Positions 24,299 through 33,502 are shown, numbered from the stretch's first letter. The stretch is 64,000 bases of DNA from Shewanella salipaludis (GCF_012911865.1 NZ_JAAXYH010000002.1:62001-126000); one strand, 5' to 3'. The notes: generated by a model not told the origin, from the letters alone. Program-made: numbers and translations.

Positions 24299-26341
24299 TT
24301 AAATCGAATACTTGATATTGAAAGAAATATAATCACGATCTGCCATCGCATTGGTCGTTCCTACACCGCCGAAGAAATTGTTGTAGGACAGATCCGCTCC
24401 CCAACGACTCTGGTAGTCGAAGTTGAGGCCGACGGCCATCGACTTGCGGCCTTCGGTAAACAGGAAGATGGGATCGGGTGTGATGCCCTTGACGTCGTGA
24501 GAGAAGATCATCCTTGGCGACATGTTGATGCCGGCAAACAGGTTATTGAAGTCGGCCTTGGCCACTATGCGATAACCCCAGGCGAAGTCGGTTGGGAAGG
24601 GATTGGTCTCGGGGCCATCCTGCAATGCCTGGATGATCCCCGGCATGTCCGGATTACCACCCGAACGTGCCGTACCCGGGCCGTTCAGGCGCAGCTCATC
24701 GAAGCCCGGCATGTCATGGATCCAGACGCCACCCACTTCGGCCAGCATGGTCAGGTTATCCGTGCCCAAGGTGGGACCAAACAGGTGGGTAAAGGTCATC
24801 TGTGTCTGGGTGGTGTCCCGGCGAATGAAGCCATCTGCATACTCGCCCGGGGCAAAGGTCTCCATCTGGGAGATACCATCCAGATCGGGACGAATGCCCG
24901 CGTTGGCCAGCTGTTGCGGCATGGCGGCGAACAGGAGTTCAACATCATCAATCTGCAGCGGCTCACCCTGACGATGGGCGATTTCACCGGCAACCGAGGT
25001 ATCCCCTATCAGGGTATTGAAGCTGAAGCCATAGAGCTTGATATCTTCCGGATAGACTATCTGCGCCTTGGAGAAGCTCTTCAGGCTCAGCAACAAGTCG
25101 CGATCTATGTTATCGGCGTTTTGCCCGACCACGGCAAGATCACCGAGCAAGGCGCCACTGGTAAAGTTGGCCGTGGTGCCACTGATCAGTGGCCGGCGGC
25201 TGTGGTAATTCATGAAATAGAGGCCAAACTCGGTTTCCCCCAGCTCAGGGGCATAATAGCCGAGCTTGATGCCGTATTGACCCGAGTCACTCGGCTCCAG
25301 CTCATCCTCAATCAGGGTCACCTTGGTGGGGTATGCCAACGCCATATTACCCAATTCTGTGGCAGTGAACTGATGGCCACTGTTGAGCATGGCACCGAGA
25401 CGTGAGTATTCGGCGAGCAGGAAATCCAGGTTGATGTCGGGGTTGGCGTTGAATCCCAGCTGGGCATTTTGATTGTAGCCACCGAAGCCGGCAAAATCAT
25501 TGGTCGCAAAGATGGAGCCTGGGGTAGGAACCCAGATAGGCTGCCAATCGTATTGGTAGAAGGCCTCCATGGAGAGGGAGTCGGTGATCCCGAGCGATGC
25601 CCATACCATACCCTGAGGCCTGAAGGCTTCTTTCAACTCGGCGCCGGGGGCGTTGAGAATGTTCAAGTCGACGGGGTTAATCTCGGCAATACCGTGAGAA
25701 ATCAAGGCACTCTCACCCCAAGATACCACTTGCTTACCCACACGGATCGACAGGGGGTTGGCGCCATTGTTAAAGTCGAAGTTGGCGTATACGAAGGCAT
25801 CGAGCAGGCGCAGGTCTTTACACTGAACCTCTTCGGCGCGCTTGTCGGCACAGGGATCGAACTTTTCGCCGGTCAGCGGATCGTTGAAATCATAGTTGCC
25901 ATCGTTGAGCTTACGATCGTAAAAATACATGCCACGGGCAAACAGACCAAAGTTTTCATACTTCAGAGACAGTTCGTGCAGCCCCTTGAAAATTTCCGAG
26001 GTGGTGTCGCCCTTGGAGTACAAGAGGTTACTCAAGTCGTTGTTGCTCGAGTAAGAGCCCGGCTGAGCCCAGGTGTCTTGCGAGTTGTAAATGGTATTAC
26101 CGAAGGCACTGTAACCCGACCAATCAAACTGTGGTTGATTCACCTTGCCTATCTGGCCTTCCCAGTCGCGGGCACCGACACGCCAGCTGGCACCGGCTGT
26201 CCAAGTGGAGTCGAATGTCCCTTGGACATCTCCCCAATCGAATGACACTGCCTTGACGTCGGGGATCATTCCCAGACTCAGTGCCGACGCTACCCCCAAA
26301 GCAAGCGCCGACTTGTTAAAACAATTTTTAACAATATTCAT
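24299..26341 (-). CDS. DUF1302 family outer membrane protein
   Basis: 680-residue predicted outer membrane beta-barrel. The N-terminus is a signal peptide (MNIVKNCFNKSALALGVASA to MIPDVKA) followed by FDWGDVQGTFDSTWTAGASWRVG, typical of DUF1302. The C-terminus ends in an amphipathic strand (DRDYISFNIKYSI), as in barrels. Many alternating aromatic/polar segments occur (LSLKYENFGLFARGMYFYD; SMEAFYQYDWQPIW). First gene of the operon DUF1302, DUF1329, YCF48-like, RND. The Shine-Dalgarno is GGAGAG. An inverted repeat about 75-85 bp upstream may be an operator. Substrate unknown. Confidence 0.82.
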   Translation of the reverse strand: MNIVKNCFNKSALALGVASALSLGMIPDVKAVSFDWGDVQGTFDSTWTAGASWRVGARDWEGQIGKVNQPQFDWSGYSAFGNTIYNSQDTWAQPGSYSSNNDLSNLLYSKGDTTSEIFKGLHELSLKYENFGLFARGMYFYDRKLNDGNYDFNDPLTGEKFDPCADKRAEEVQCKDLRLLDAFVYANFDFNNGANPLSIRVGKQVVSWGESALISHGIAEINPVDLNILNAPGAELKEAFRPQGMVWASLGITDSLSMEAFYQYDWQPIWVPTPGSIFATNDFAGFGGYNQNAQLGFNANPDINLDFLLAEYSRLGAMLNSGHQFTATELGNMALAYPTKVTLIEDELEPSDSGQYGIKLGYYAPELGETEFGLYFMNYHSRRPLISGTTANFTSGALLGDLAVVGQNADNIDRDLLLSLKSFSKAQIVYPEDIKLYGFSFNTLIGDTSVAGEIAHRQGEPLQIDDVELLFAAMPQQLANAGIRPDLDGISQMETFAPGEYADGFIRRDTTQTQMTFTHLFGPTLGTDNLTMLAEVGGVWIHDMPGFDELRLNGPGTARSGGNPDMPGIIQALQDGPETNPFPTDFAWGYRIVAKADFNNLFAGINMSPRMIFSHDVKGITPDPIFLFTEGRKSMAVGLNFDYQSRWGADLSYNNFFGGVGTTNAMADRDYISFNIKYSI

Positions 26342-26671
26342 TTTAGCTTCTCTCCGTAACCTGCTGGATTCTTCGTTATAGGAATTTCAACCAACATCTT
26401 GTTAGCCTACAGGTAACGTCATTGTTACAGCATTTAACAAGCGACGGCAAGGCGCAAACGCAGAAAATTTTCCAGAGAATTGAGGACTTAGCTGCGTTTT
26501 ACCGCAATAAAACGAACGCTTGATTTGAATCTGCCGGCGACAGGGGCCGAATGGCCGCAAAGAAGCATGATAATCGGCTAGAGATCAACTAGATAGAATA
26601 GAAACCCGGGCCGGTATACAGAGGTATAATTCAGTCGAGCGTTTAAAGTAAATACTCTAATAAACTTTGAG
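26342..26671. other. Regulatory region of the DUF1302 operon
   Basis: No gene seen in these 330 bases. On the minus strand a possible promoter is -35 TTGCCG and -10 TAACAA with 17 bp between. An inverted repeat GTAAC-N6-GTTAC lies over the -10 region. The part nearer DUF2835 is AT-rich without clear elements and no terminator for DUF2835 is obvious. Confidence 0.4.
26413..26428. promoter_or_regulatory. Candidate operator upstream of the DUF1302 operon
   Basis: Perfect inverted repeat GTAACGTCATTGTTAC (5-bp arms, 6-bp spacer) 72-87 bp upstream of the DUF1302 start, overlapping a possible -10. The binding protein is unknown. Confidence 0.35.
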
Positions 26672-26887
26672 TTAGCTCGACGTCAAAGACAGCAAATTGC
26701 CCCGGGGATCCAGAACCAAGACAAACTGACCTTGCACGCCCTGCTCGGTCAGGAAGGGACGAAAATGACGCCCGCTGATCTTCAGCACGCGTCCCTGGGT
26801 ATCGCGAACCACAACCTTGTCGGCCAACCCTTGGTAATAAGGTAAAAAATCTTGATAGCTCAGATTAAGGGTGAAATAAACCCGCAT
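26672..26887 (-). CDS. DUF2835 family small protein
   Basis: 71-residue protein of unknown function. The pattern YFTLNLSYQDFLPYYQG, KVVVRDTQGRVLKI, FRPFLTEQGVQGQFVL and a hydrophobic end fits the DUF2835 family, common in marine gammaproteobacteria. It lies 38 nt downstream of pepN on the same strand. No Shine-Dalgarno is directly before the ATG; a GGAGGGGG lies about 25 nt upstream, separated by a GGGCGGC/GCCGCCC hairpin that could bring it closer. Confidence 0.72.
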   Translation of the reverse strand: MRVYFTLNLSYQDFLPYYQGLADKVVVRDTQGRVLKISGRHFRPFLTEQGVQGQFVLVLDPRGNLLSLTSS

Positions 26888-26925
26888 CAGATACAGGGCG
26901 GCGTTACCGCCGCCCCCTCCATGAA

Positions 26926-29487
26926 TTACGCCAGGGCTTTGGAGACTTTCTCGAACAGATCTTTGGATAAGTCGGGCAATGCCAGCAAACGCTGCAAGCA
27001 GGCGCGCATCGATGCCTGCCGCGCCGAGTCAAACTTACCCAGCTGGATCAACGGCGTGATGATCCGCGCCGCCACCTGGGGATTGAGGCTATTGAGCTCG
27101 ACCAAACAGTCGGTAATAAACTCATAGCCCTTGGCGTCCATACGGTGGAACTGATAGGTGTTGGCCGCGGCAAAACTGCCTATCAAGGAGCGCACCCGGT
27201 TCGGATTACTGAAACTGAAACCAGGATGCTGGGTCAGCGCCTTGATCCTGTCTATGACCTCGGGGACATTCTGGGTCGCCTGCAAGGCAAACCATTTGTC
27301 CATCACCAGCGGGGTGTCGTGCCACTTGGCTTCAAAGGCTGCCATCAACTCATCACGACAGTCCAGCTCGGCCCCATTGGCCGCCTGCAATGCCCCCAAC
27401 GCATCCGTCATGTTGTCGGCAGTGTTAAACTGACTCAGCACCAAGGCTTCATGAACCGGGGATACCCGGCTCAGCCAGCCGAGGCAGGCGTTTTTCAGGG
27501 CTCTGGCGGCGGCACAGTCCAAGCTGGCCTGCTCCCGATAGCGGGCCAGCAATTCGTCTTCACAGGCGACGGCCAGGGTATCCAGGACAAACTCCCTGGC
27601 CAGGGCCAAGGCATCGAGCTCGACAGACTCAGCCTGCTCAATCAGGGCCGACGCCGAAGGCAAGCTGAGGATCTCGGCCAACAGCGCAGGGTCCAGATCA
27701 GCGTCCAGAATCGCGCCCCTGAAGGCCTCTGCCACCCTGGGATCGAGCAGCATGGACCCATGACGCTGCAGCTGGGCCACATTATGCCAAATCGCTTGGC
27801 TCACCAGGCTGACTGAGGCTTCCCAACGGGCCACCTCGCTGCTGGCGAAACGCAGCAGATGGACCAATTGCTCTATGCTGAAGTCATAGTTGAGCTTCAC
27901 CGGCGCCGAAAAGTCCTGCAACAAGGACGGCACGGGGGCCTGAGTCAGCCCCTCGAATTCGAAGCTCTGCTGGCTTTCTTTGACATCCAGCACCCGGTTC
28001 ACTAACGACCGCCCCTGGGCATCGAGCAACTCGAGGGCGAAGGGAATATGCAGGGGCTGACCGGCATCGGCATTCACGCTGCTACTCGGCTGTTGCGTTA
28101 TCTTGAGGCTGTAGCGGCCGCTTGTGGCATCGAAACTGTCGCTCACTGTCACCACCGGCGTTCCCGCCTGGCTGTACCATAACCTGAACTGGCTGAGATC
28201 GACTCCGCTGGCATCCTGCATCGCCTGGACAAAATCATCACAGGTCACAGCCTGACCATCGTGACGCTCAAAATAGCACTTCATCCCTGCCTGAAACGCA
28301 GCCTCACCCAGCAAGGTATGCAACATGCGGATCACTTCCGCGCCCTTGTTGTAGACGGTGACGGTATAGAAATTGTTCATTTCTATCACAGATTCCGGGC
28401 GTATCGGATGCGCCATGGGACCCGAATCCTCGGCGAACTGCTGATTCTTGATCACCTTGATGGCATGAATACGATTGACCGCCCGCGAGCCCAGATCTGA
28501 ACTGAACTCCTGATCGCGAAACACAGTCAGGCCTTCCTTCAGACTCAGCTGGAACCAGTCACGGCAGGTGACTCTGTTGCCTGTCCAGTTATGGAAATAC
28601 TCATGGCCAACCACAGACTCTATGCCATGGTAATCCTCATCCGTGGCCGTCATCTTGTCGGCCAGCACATACTTGGTATTGAAGATATTCAGGCCCTTAT
28701 TCTCCATCGCTCCCATGTTGAAGAAATCCACCGCCACTATCATATAGATGTCGAGATCATACTCCAGGCCAAACCTGGACTCGTCCCAGGCCATGGATTT
28801 TTTCAGGGACGCCATGGCGTGATCCGCCTTATGCAGATTGCCTTTATCGACAAAGACCTGCAGCTTGACCGGGCGCTGGCTGCGGGTGACAAATTCGTCT
28901 TCGAGCAAATCGAAATCACCTGCGACCAGGGCAAACAGGTACGCAGGCTTGGGGAAAGGATCTTGCCAGCAGGCATAATGACGTCCCTCGGCCAAGTCGC
29001 CCGTGTCCATCAAATTGCCATTGCTCAGCAGGAAGGGGAATAACTGCTTATCTGCCTCTATCCTGACATCATACCTGGCCAACACATCGGGACGGTCGAG
29101 GAAATAGGTGATACGGCGAAAGCCTTCCGCCTCGCACTGAGTGCAATAAGCGCCATCGGACATGTACAACCCCTCGAGGCTGGAGTTCGCCGCCGGATCC
29201 AGCTGGGTCACTATCTCGAGTTCGAATTCATTCAATGCCGTGGCTATGCTCAGCTGCCCCTGGGCCTGGCTGAACTCCGCCGGCTGGCCATTGAGCCGTA
29301 CCGAGATAAGGGTTAAGTCATCGCCATCCAATACCAGAGGCGCCCCGTGTTCGCCGCTGCGCAGCACGCGGCTCCTGGCGCTGACCCGGGTCGCTGCGGC
29401 CTCGAGATTAAAATTCAGCGAGATATGGGTGATATTGAAGTCTGGCGCTTGATAATCTTTAAGAAATTTAGCCATTTGCTGTGACAT
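26926..29487 (-). CDS. pepN: Aminopeptidase N (M1 family)
   Basis: Zinc aminopeptidase that removes N-terminal residues from peptides in the cytoplasm. It has 853 residues (870 in E. coli). The exopeptidase motif GAMEN (in NMGAMENKGLNIF) and the zinc site HEYFHNWTGNR followed by the Glu in LKEGLTVFRDQ are intact. The C-terminal alpha-helical domain is full length, ending with ARIITPLIQLGKFDSARQ. The start MSQQMAKFLKDYQ at 29487 is used; the second Met is four residues on. The prc terminator sits 31 nt upstream, so pepN probably has a promoter in that short gap or within the terminator region. Confidence 0.97.
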   Translation of the reverse strand: MSQQMAKFLKDYQAPDFNITHISLNFNLEAAATRVSARSRVLRSGEHGAPLVLDGDDLTLISVRLNGQPAEFSQAQGQLSIATALNEFELEIVTQLDPAANSSLEGLYMSDGAYCTQCEAEGFRRITYFLDRPDVLARYDVRIEADKQLFPFLLSNGNLMDTGDLAEGRHYACWQDPFPKPAYLFALVAGDFDLLEDEFVTRSQRPVKLQVFVDKGNLHKADHAMASLKKSMAWDESRFGLEYDLDIYMIVAVDFFNMGAMENKGLNIFNTKYVLADKMTATDEDYHGIESVVGHEYFHNWTGNRVTCRDWFQLSLKEGLTVFRDQEFSSDLGSRAVNRIHAIKVIKNQQFAEDSGPMAHPIRPESVIEMNNFYTVTVYNKGAEVIRMLHTLLGEAAFQAGMKCYFERHDGQAVTCDDFVQAMQDASGVDLSQFRLWYSQAGTPVVTVSDSFDATSGRYSLKITQQPSSSVNADAGQPLHIPFALELLDAQGRSLVNRVLDVKESQQSFEFEGLTQAPVPSLLQDFSAPVKLNYDFSIEQLVHLLRFASSEVARWEASVSLVSQAIWHNVAQLQRHGSMLLDPRVAEAFRGAILDADLDPALLAEILSLPSASALIEQAESVELDALALAREFVLDTLAVACEDELLARYREQASLDCAAARALKNACLGWLSRVSPVHEALVLSQFNTADNMTDALGALQAANGAELDCRDELMAAFEAKWHDTPLVMDKWFALQATQNVPEVIDRIKALTQHPGFSFSNPNRVRSLIGSFAAANTYQFHRMDAKGYEFITDCLVELNSLNPQVAARIITPLIQLGKFDSARQASMRACLQRLLALPDLSKDLFEKVSKALA

Positions 29488-29517
29488 ATAGACACTTCCC
29501 CTGTTTTATTTCATATA

Positions 29518-29546
29518 AGCAAAAACGCGCCTTAAGCGCGTTTTTT
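29518..29546 (-). terminator. Terminator of prc
   Basis: Stem ACGCGC/GCGCGT with a 5-nt loop, flanked by A and T runs, so it could act in both directions. It follows the prc stop by 16 nt. Confidence 0.85.
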
Positions 29547-29562
29547 CCTGTTGCCACCGCGC

Positions 29563-31608
29563 TTACTTAGCGCTGTTTTTCGCCACTCTCTCGGCATCGA
29601 CCAGATCTAGGGTGATGTAGGCGGTTTCATCGAGGAAGGCATCCGGCGCCTGGACATCATCCGTGTTCTCGTCCAACGAGGCTATGGCTTTCAATCCCTG
29701 CGCCAGACGGCGTTCGTTGATGCGATCCAATTGCTTCTTCTCGTCGGCCTCACGGGATGCCAAACGCTCACTCTCAACCAGAGAAACCGACTTCTCCTTA
29801 TGATGCTTCTTGAATTCATTGATATCCTGGAAGACATAATTGAATTCAACATCCGTCTTAATCCGGTTTAAATGCTTCTGTTCCAGGCTGGCAACCAAGT
29901 CGCTGGAGATCTCTCCCAGCGTGCTGTATTGCGCCACCGGAACCCTGTCCCAAGGCAAGGCATTGGCTTCTTCCGCCTCGCCATACTCTCCGGGTTCGAG
30001 GGCACTCGGGAAGGCGATGTTAGGTGTCACCCCTTTGAGCTGGGTGCTGCCGCCATCGATGCGATAAAATTTGGCTATGGTGTATTGCACATGGCCTATC
30101 GGCTTGTCATACATATCATAGATACGCCCCAGGCTCTTATGCTGCTGCACCGTGCCCTTGCCGAAGGTGGACTCGCCGACGATCAGGGCACGGCCATAGT
30201 CCTGCAGCGCGGCGGCGAAGATTTCCGACGCAGAAGCGCTGTATCTGTCGACCATCACAGTCAGGGGGCCGCCATAGGCACTCTGGCCATCGTTGTCACG
30301 GTTCTGCGAGACGTTGCCATTGGCATCGCGAATTTGTACCACGGGTCCCATGTCGATAAACAAACCTGTCAACAGGGTCGCTTCGGTCAAGGCGCCGCCA
30401 CCGTTGCCGCGCAGGTCTATGACCACACCTTCAACCTTGGCTTCGTTGAGCTTGACCAGCTCTTTGGACACGTCTTGGGAAAGATTCATGTAGAACCCAG
30501 GGATGTCTATCACCCCCACCTTACGGTGAGCGTAAGGCCCTTCCTGAGGCTCTATGACCTTGGAGGTCGCCGCCCTGTCTTCCAGGCGGATCTTGTCTCT
30601 CACTATGGTCACATTGACGGGTTTGGCATTGGCGCCGCCCTTCTTGGGGAGGATCTGCAACACCACCTTGCTGCCTTTGGGGCCCTTGATGAGTTCGACC
30701 ACGTCGTCGAGACGCCAGCCGATGACATCGACTATCTCGCCATCTTCCTGACCGACACCGACAATTCTATCTTCCGGTGCCAGCTTCTCGCTGTTGGCAG
30801 CAGGGCCTCCGGCCACCAGACTCTTGATCACTGTGTAATCATCATCGAGCTGCAACACGGCACCTATGCCTTCCAGGCTGAGGTTCATTTCCATCTGGAA
30901 ACGCTCGGCGTTGCGCGGCGATAAGTAGCTGGTATGCGGCTCTATGCTGCGGGCGAAGGCGTTCATGACACCCTGGAACACATCTTCGCTCTGGCTCTGG
31001 CTCAGACGCTTGATGGCGTTGTTGTAGCGCTTTTGCAAGATAGTGACTATCTCGCCCCACTTCTTGCCTGTCAGCTTGAGATTCAGGGCATCATACTTGA
31101 CTCTCTGGCGCCACAGCTCATCGAGTTCTGCCGTGTCTTTGGGCCAAGCGGCATCGTCTCTGTCGAATTGATAAACATCGCTGGGGACGGTGAAATCTAT
31201 TTCCTTATCCAACAGAGACAAGGCATAGGCAAAACGCTCATAACGGCGCTGCTGCGCGAGATCGAACATCTTATAGGCAGAATCCAAATCTCCGGACGTC
31301 AGCATGTCGTCAAATTGCTTCCGGTACGGCTTGAAGCTATCCACGTCCGTCTGGGTCAACACATTGCGGCGAAAATCCAGTTGCTTCAAATAACGATCGA
31401 AAACCTGTTGGGAAAAACCGTCGTCCAGATTGAATCTATGGTAATGCGAACGGGTGAATAAGCCGGTCACCCTCTTACTGGCAACCTTATGCTGAGGTTC
31501 CTGCTTAAGTGTGGGTAACTCGCTGATTTGAATCGTAGGAGACAAGGCCCACGCCGGGAAACCAACCAAAACGGTGGTGACGGACGCGGCTAAAGTGAGT
31601 TTTCGCAT
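29563..31608 (-). CDS. prc: Tail-specific periplasmic protease Prc (Tsp)
   Basis: Periplasmic PDZ protease that degrades proteins from their C-terminus and trims lipid-linked and cell-wall enzymes. 681 residues with a signal peptide (MRKLTLAASVTTVLVGFPAWA). A PDZ domain (about 220-330: LSLEGIGAVLQLDDDYTVIK) precedes the catalytic S41 domain with the serine in YSASASE and the lysine in TFGKGT, 25 residues apart as in E. coli S430/K455. I use the ATG at 31608; two TTG codons just upstream lie nearer to the GGAG and could be used. It follows proQ by 28 nt, the same pair as in E. coli. Confidence 0.96.
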   Translation of the reverse strand: MRKLTLAASVTTVLVGFPAWALSPTIQISELPTLKQEPQHKVASKRVTGLFTRSHYHRFNLDDGFSQQVFDRYLKQLDFRRNVLTQTDVDSFKPYRKQFDDMLTSGDLDSAYKMFDLAQQRRYERFAYALSLLDKEIDFTVPSDVYQFDRDDAAWPKDTAELDELWRQRVKYDALNLKLTGKKWGEIVTILQKRYNNAIKRLSQSQSEDVFQGVMNAFARSIEPHTSYLSPRNAERFQMEMNLSLEGIGAVLQLDDDYTVIKSLVAGGPAANSEKLAPEDRIVGVGQEDGEIVDVIGWRLDDVVELIKGPKGSKVVLQILPKKGGANAKPVNVTIVRDKIRLEDRAATSKVIEPQEGPYAHRKVGVIDIPGFYMNLSQDVSKELVKLNEAKVEGVVIDLRGNGGGALTEATLLTGLFIDMGPVVQIRDANGNVSQNRDNDGQSAYGGPLTVMVDRYSASASEIFAAALQDYGRALIVGESTFGKGTVQQHKSLGRIYDMYDKPIGHVQYTIAKFYRIDGGSTQLKGVTPNIAFPSALEPGEYGEAEEANALPWDRVPVAQYSTLGEISSDLVASLEQKHLNRIKTDVEFNYVFQDINEFKKHHKEKSVSLVESERLASREADEKKQLDRINERRLAQGLKAIASLDENTDDVQAPDAFLDETAYITLDLVDAERVAKNSAK

Positions 31609-31636
31609 CAACAAGTTACTCCTTCCAATACTATGA

Positions 31637-32263
31637 CTACAGCAGGATGTGTTCCGCTCGGACCTTAATGCTCAAGCCACTGTCCAACTGGACCAGAACA
31701 TCTTCCTTGTTAATGTCGGTGATCACACCTGCAACCGGTGACTTACCCAGTTTGACATTCACACGCTGCTTTTGTTTCAAATCGCTCAGATTTGCTTGCA
31801 CCAGCTTGACTTCCGGCTCGGCCTTCGCCGCAGGTTTGGCACTGCGTTCGACTTTAGGGGCCTGGGTCTTGGTTGGTTTTCTGACGGGCTTCTTCGCAGC
31901 CGGCTTAGGCGCTTGCGCTGCGCGTTTGGCCTTGGCTTTTTCCTGACTTTCTTTCAGGGTAGCCTGCGCATGCTCTATGTGTTCCTGCTCCAGCTCGCCA
32001 CAGTCCACACCATCGAGATCCACACGTTGCACACCGGCTTTCACACACTTAAGGTAGCGCCAGCTGCTGGTGTAACGCCTCAGGGCGACTCTCAATTGAG
32101 TTTTACTGACCTTAGAATCATCAGCCAACCTTTCAGCCAAATCTTGGAACAACCCGATTTTTAATGGCTTGGTTTCACCTTCGGCAATAAAACACAAAGG
32201 AAATTTTTCATACAAGTACGCCAGAATTGCGTTGGTGTCGGTCAACTTTTCTGTTGATTCCAT
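31637..32263 (-). CDS. proQ: RNA chaperone ProQ
   Basis: ProQ binds structured small RNAs and mRNA 3' ends. The 208-residue protein has the FinO-like domain at about 1-115 (LTDTNAILAYLYEKFPLCF, LRVALRRYTSSWRYLKCV), a Lys/Ala/Pro-rich linker (about 115-155) and the C-terminal Tudor-like domain (QRVNVKLGKSPVAGVITDIN). Two adjacent ATG codons exist; the second (MESTEKL, 32263) has GGAAG 5 nt upstream and is preferred. The 5' region to msrC is about 280 nt, suggesting a long leader. It is cotranscribed with prc. Confidence 0.95.
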   Translation of the reverse strand: MESTEKLTDTNAILAYLYEKFPLCFIAEGETKPLKIGLFQDLAERLADDSKVSKTQLRVALRRYTSSWRYLKCVKAGVQRVDLDGVDCGELEQEHIEHAQATLKESQEKAKAKRAAQAPKPAAKKPVRKPTKTQAPKVERSAKPAAKAEPEVKLVQANLSDLKQKQRVNVKLGKSPVAGVITDINKEDVLVQLDSGLSIKVRAEHILL

Positions 32264-32545
32264 CATTACTTCCACAGTCAAAAAGGGACCAGGGTGACTG
32301 GCTGACCTTCATCAGCCTCTTCCGAGTCGTTTATCTTCGTTAAACTCTCATTGGAGCTTAACGTACAAATTAGCATCATAGCCGTGTTTGCTAAAGCAAA
32401 ATTAACAGACTTTAACAATTTACCGGATCAAGACACTCGCGCCTTAAACTGAGACTTATCTCCATCAGGCCCGGTGCGTGCAGCCGCTTATTATAAGGCG
32501 GGCGCCACCGAATGCGACCATGATTTGTCCATTATCGTACGCAAA

Positions 32546-33004
32546 TTAAGCAAATAGGCTCTTTTCAAGGCTTTTAACCAAGGTTTCCAGACCCTTTTGG
32601 TCTTCGGCATCGAAACGGTCATACTCGGGACTGTCTATATCCAGCACGGCGATAAGCTCCGAAGCGGCAAAAACCGGGATCACTATCTCAGAATTGCTGG
32701 CACTGTCGCAGGCGATGTGGCCGTCGAATTGATGCACATCGGCGATTCTCTGGGTGCTGGCCTGCGCCGCGGCTGTACCACAGACGCCCTTGCCCCACGG
32801 GATACGGCTACAGGCGACCTTCCCCTGGAAGGGGCCGAGTACCAGTTGTTCACCCCGTTTAAGGTAAAAACCGACCCAATTGATCCCGCTGAGATTGTCA
32901 TTGAGTAAGGCGGAAAAATTCGCCATGGCGGCAATCTGATCATCCTCACCGGCAAGCAAGGCCTGCGCCTGGCGATTCAAAGTGGCGTAAAATGTCGACT
33001 TCAT
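32546..33004 (-). CDS. msrC: Free methionine-R-sulfoxide reductase (GAF type)
   Basis: Reduces free Met-R-sulfoxide. It is a single GAF domain of 152 residues. The three cysteines C65, C75 and C99 (VACSRIPWGKGVCGTAAA; GHIACDSASNSE) have the same spacing, 10 and 24, as C84, C94 and C118 of E. coli MsrC (YebR), so the disulfide relay is complete. It lies between yebG and proQ on the same strand, in the same neighbourhood as in E. coli. Confidence 0.94.
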   Translation of the reverse strand: MKSTFYATLNRQAQALLAGEDDQIAAMANFSALLNDNLSGINWVGFYLKRGEQLVLGPFQGKVACSRIPWGKGVCGTAAAQASTQRIADVHQFDGHIACDSASNSEIVIPVFAASELIAVLDIDSPEYDRFDAEDQKGLETLVKSLEKSLFA

Positions 33005-33018
33005 CGGCAGTTCCTAGT

Positions 33019-33306
33019 CTAAGAGTTGGCTGTATCTGCCTTCTTGGCAGGTTTCTTGGCTGGCGTACTTTTAACCTGAACGCCACCTTTAAGCAAGTTG
33101 GTCAGCTCGTCTTTACGCGTCGCGAAATAGAATGCCAACTTCTCCGAAGTCGCATCGTCGAGTCCAAGGTCAGCCTCTTGAATGAAAGGGATCAGGTTAT
33201 CGGCGATATCGAGCATCTTGTCGTAGGCATCGGCCTCCTTCTTAGATGTGAACGTCATCTTTTCAACCCCTTCTCTGACCACGACAAATTGTGTTATAAC
33301 CGCCAT
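33019..33306 (-). CDS. yebG: SOS-induced protein YebG
   Basis: Small DNA-damage-inducible protein of unknown mechanism. The 95-residue protein shares MAVITQFVVVREGVEKMTF and SKKEADAYDKMLDIADNL with E. coli YebG (96 residues); the tail is Lys/Ala-rich. A LexA box lies 13 nt upstream of the ATG, confirming SOS control. The stop is 14 nt before msrC, so SOS induction may reach msrC too. Confidence 0.95.
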   Translation of the reverse strand: MAVITQFVVVREGVEKMTFTSKKEADAYDKMLDIADNLIPFIQEADLGLDDATSEKLAFYFATRKDELTNLLKGGVQVKSTPAKKPAKKADTANS

Positions 33307-33318
33307 GAATGCTCCGCA

Positions 33319-33334
33319 CTGTTTTTATATACAG
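33319..33334. promoter_or_regulatory. LexA box of yebG
   Basis: CTGTTTTTATATACAG fits CTG-N10-CAG, with symmetrical outer bases A...T extending the palindrome (ACTGT/ACAGT). It lies 13-28 nt upstream of the yebG ATG and also in the divergent region to letA1. Confidence 0.88.
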
Positions 33335-33502
33335 TGCATAGAGTGGCACAGATCCAACTTGTGATGCAAGTGATCTCATTATTCTGCTACTATCGGCAGG
33401 TGATTGTTTAACGATGTAAAAACGCCTTGATTCAGACCGACGCTACCGAAACTGGATTGCTTGGCGACACAGCCCCGAATAACCGGATACCCAGATATCG
33501 CT

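Noticed and set aside
29872..30924. 350-codon open frame on the plus strand
   Set aside because: Antisense to prc, which has an intact PDZ domain and Ser-Lys dyad. No domain, no ribosome binding site, composition typical of a shadow frame.
32282..32545. Long region upstream of proQ examined for a riboswitch or small RNA
   Set aside because: AT-rich with a small CCGCTTATTATAAGGCGG stem near 32488-32505, but no known riboswitch motif or convincing terminator pair was found.
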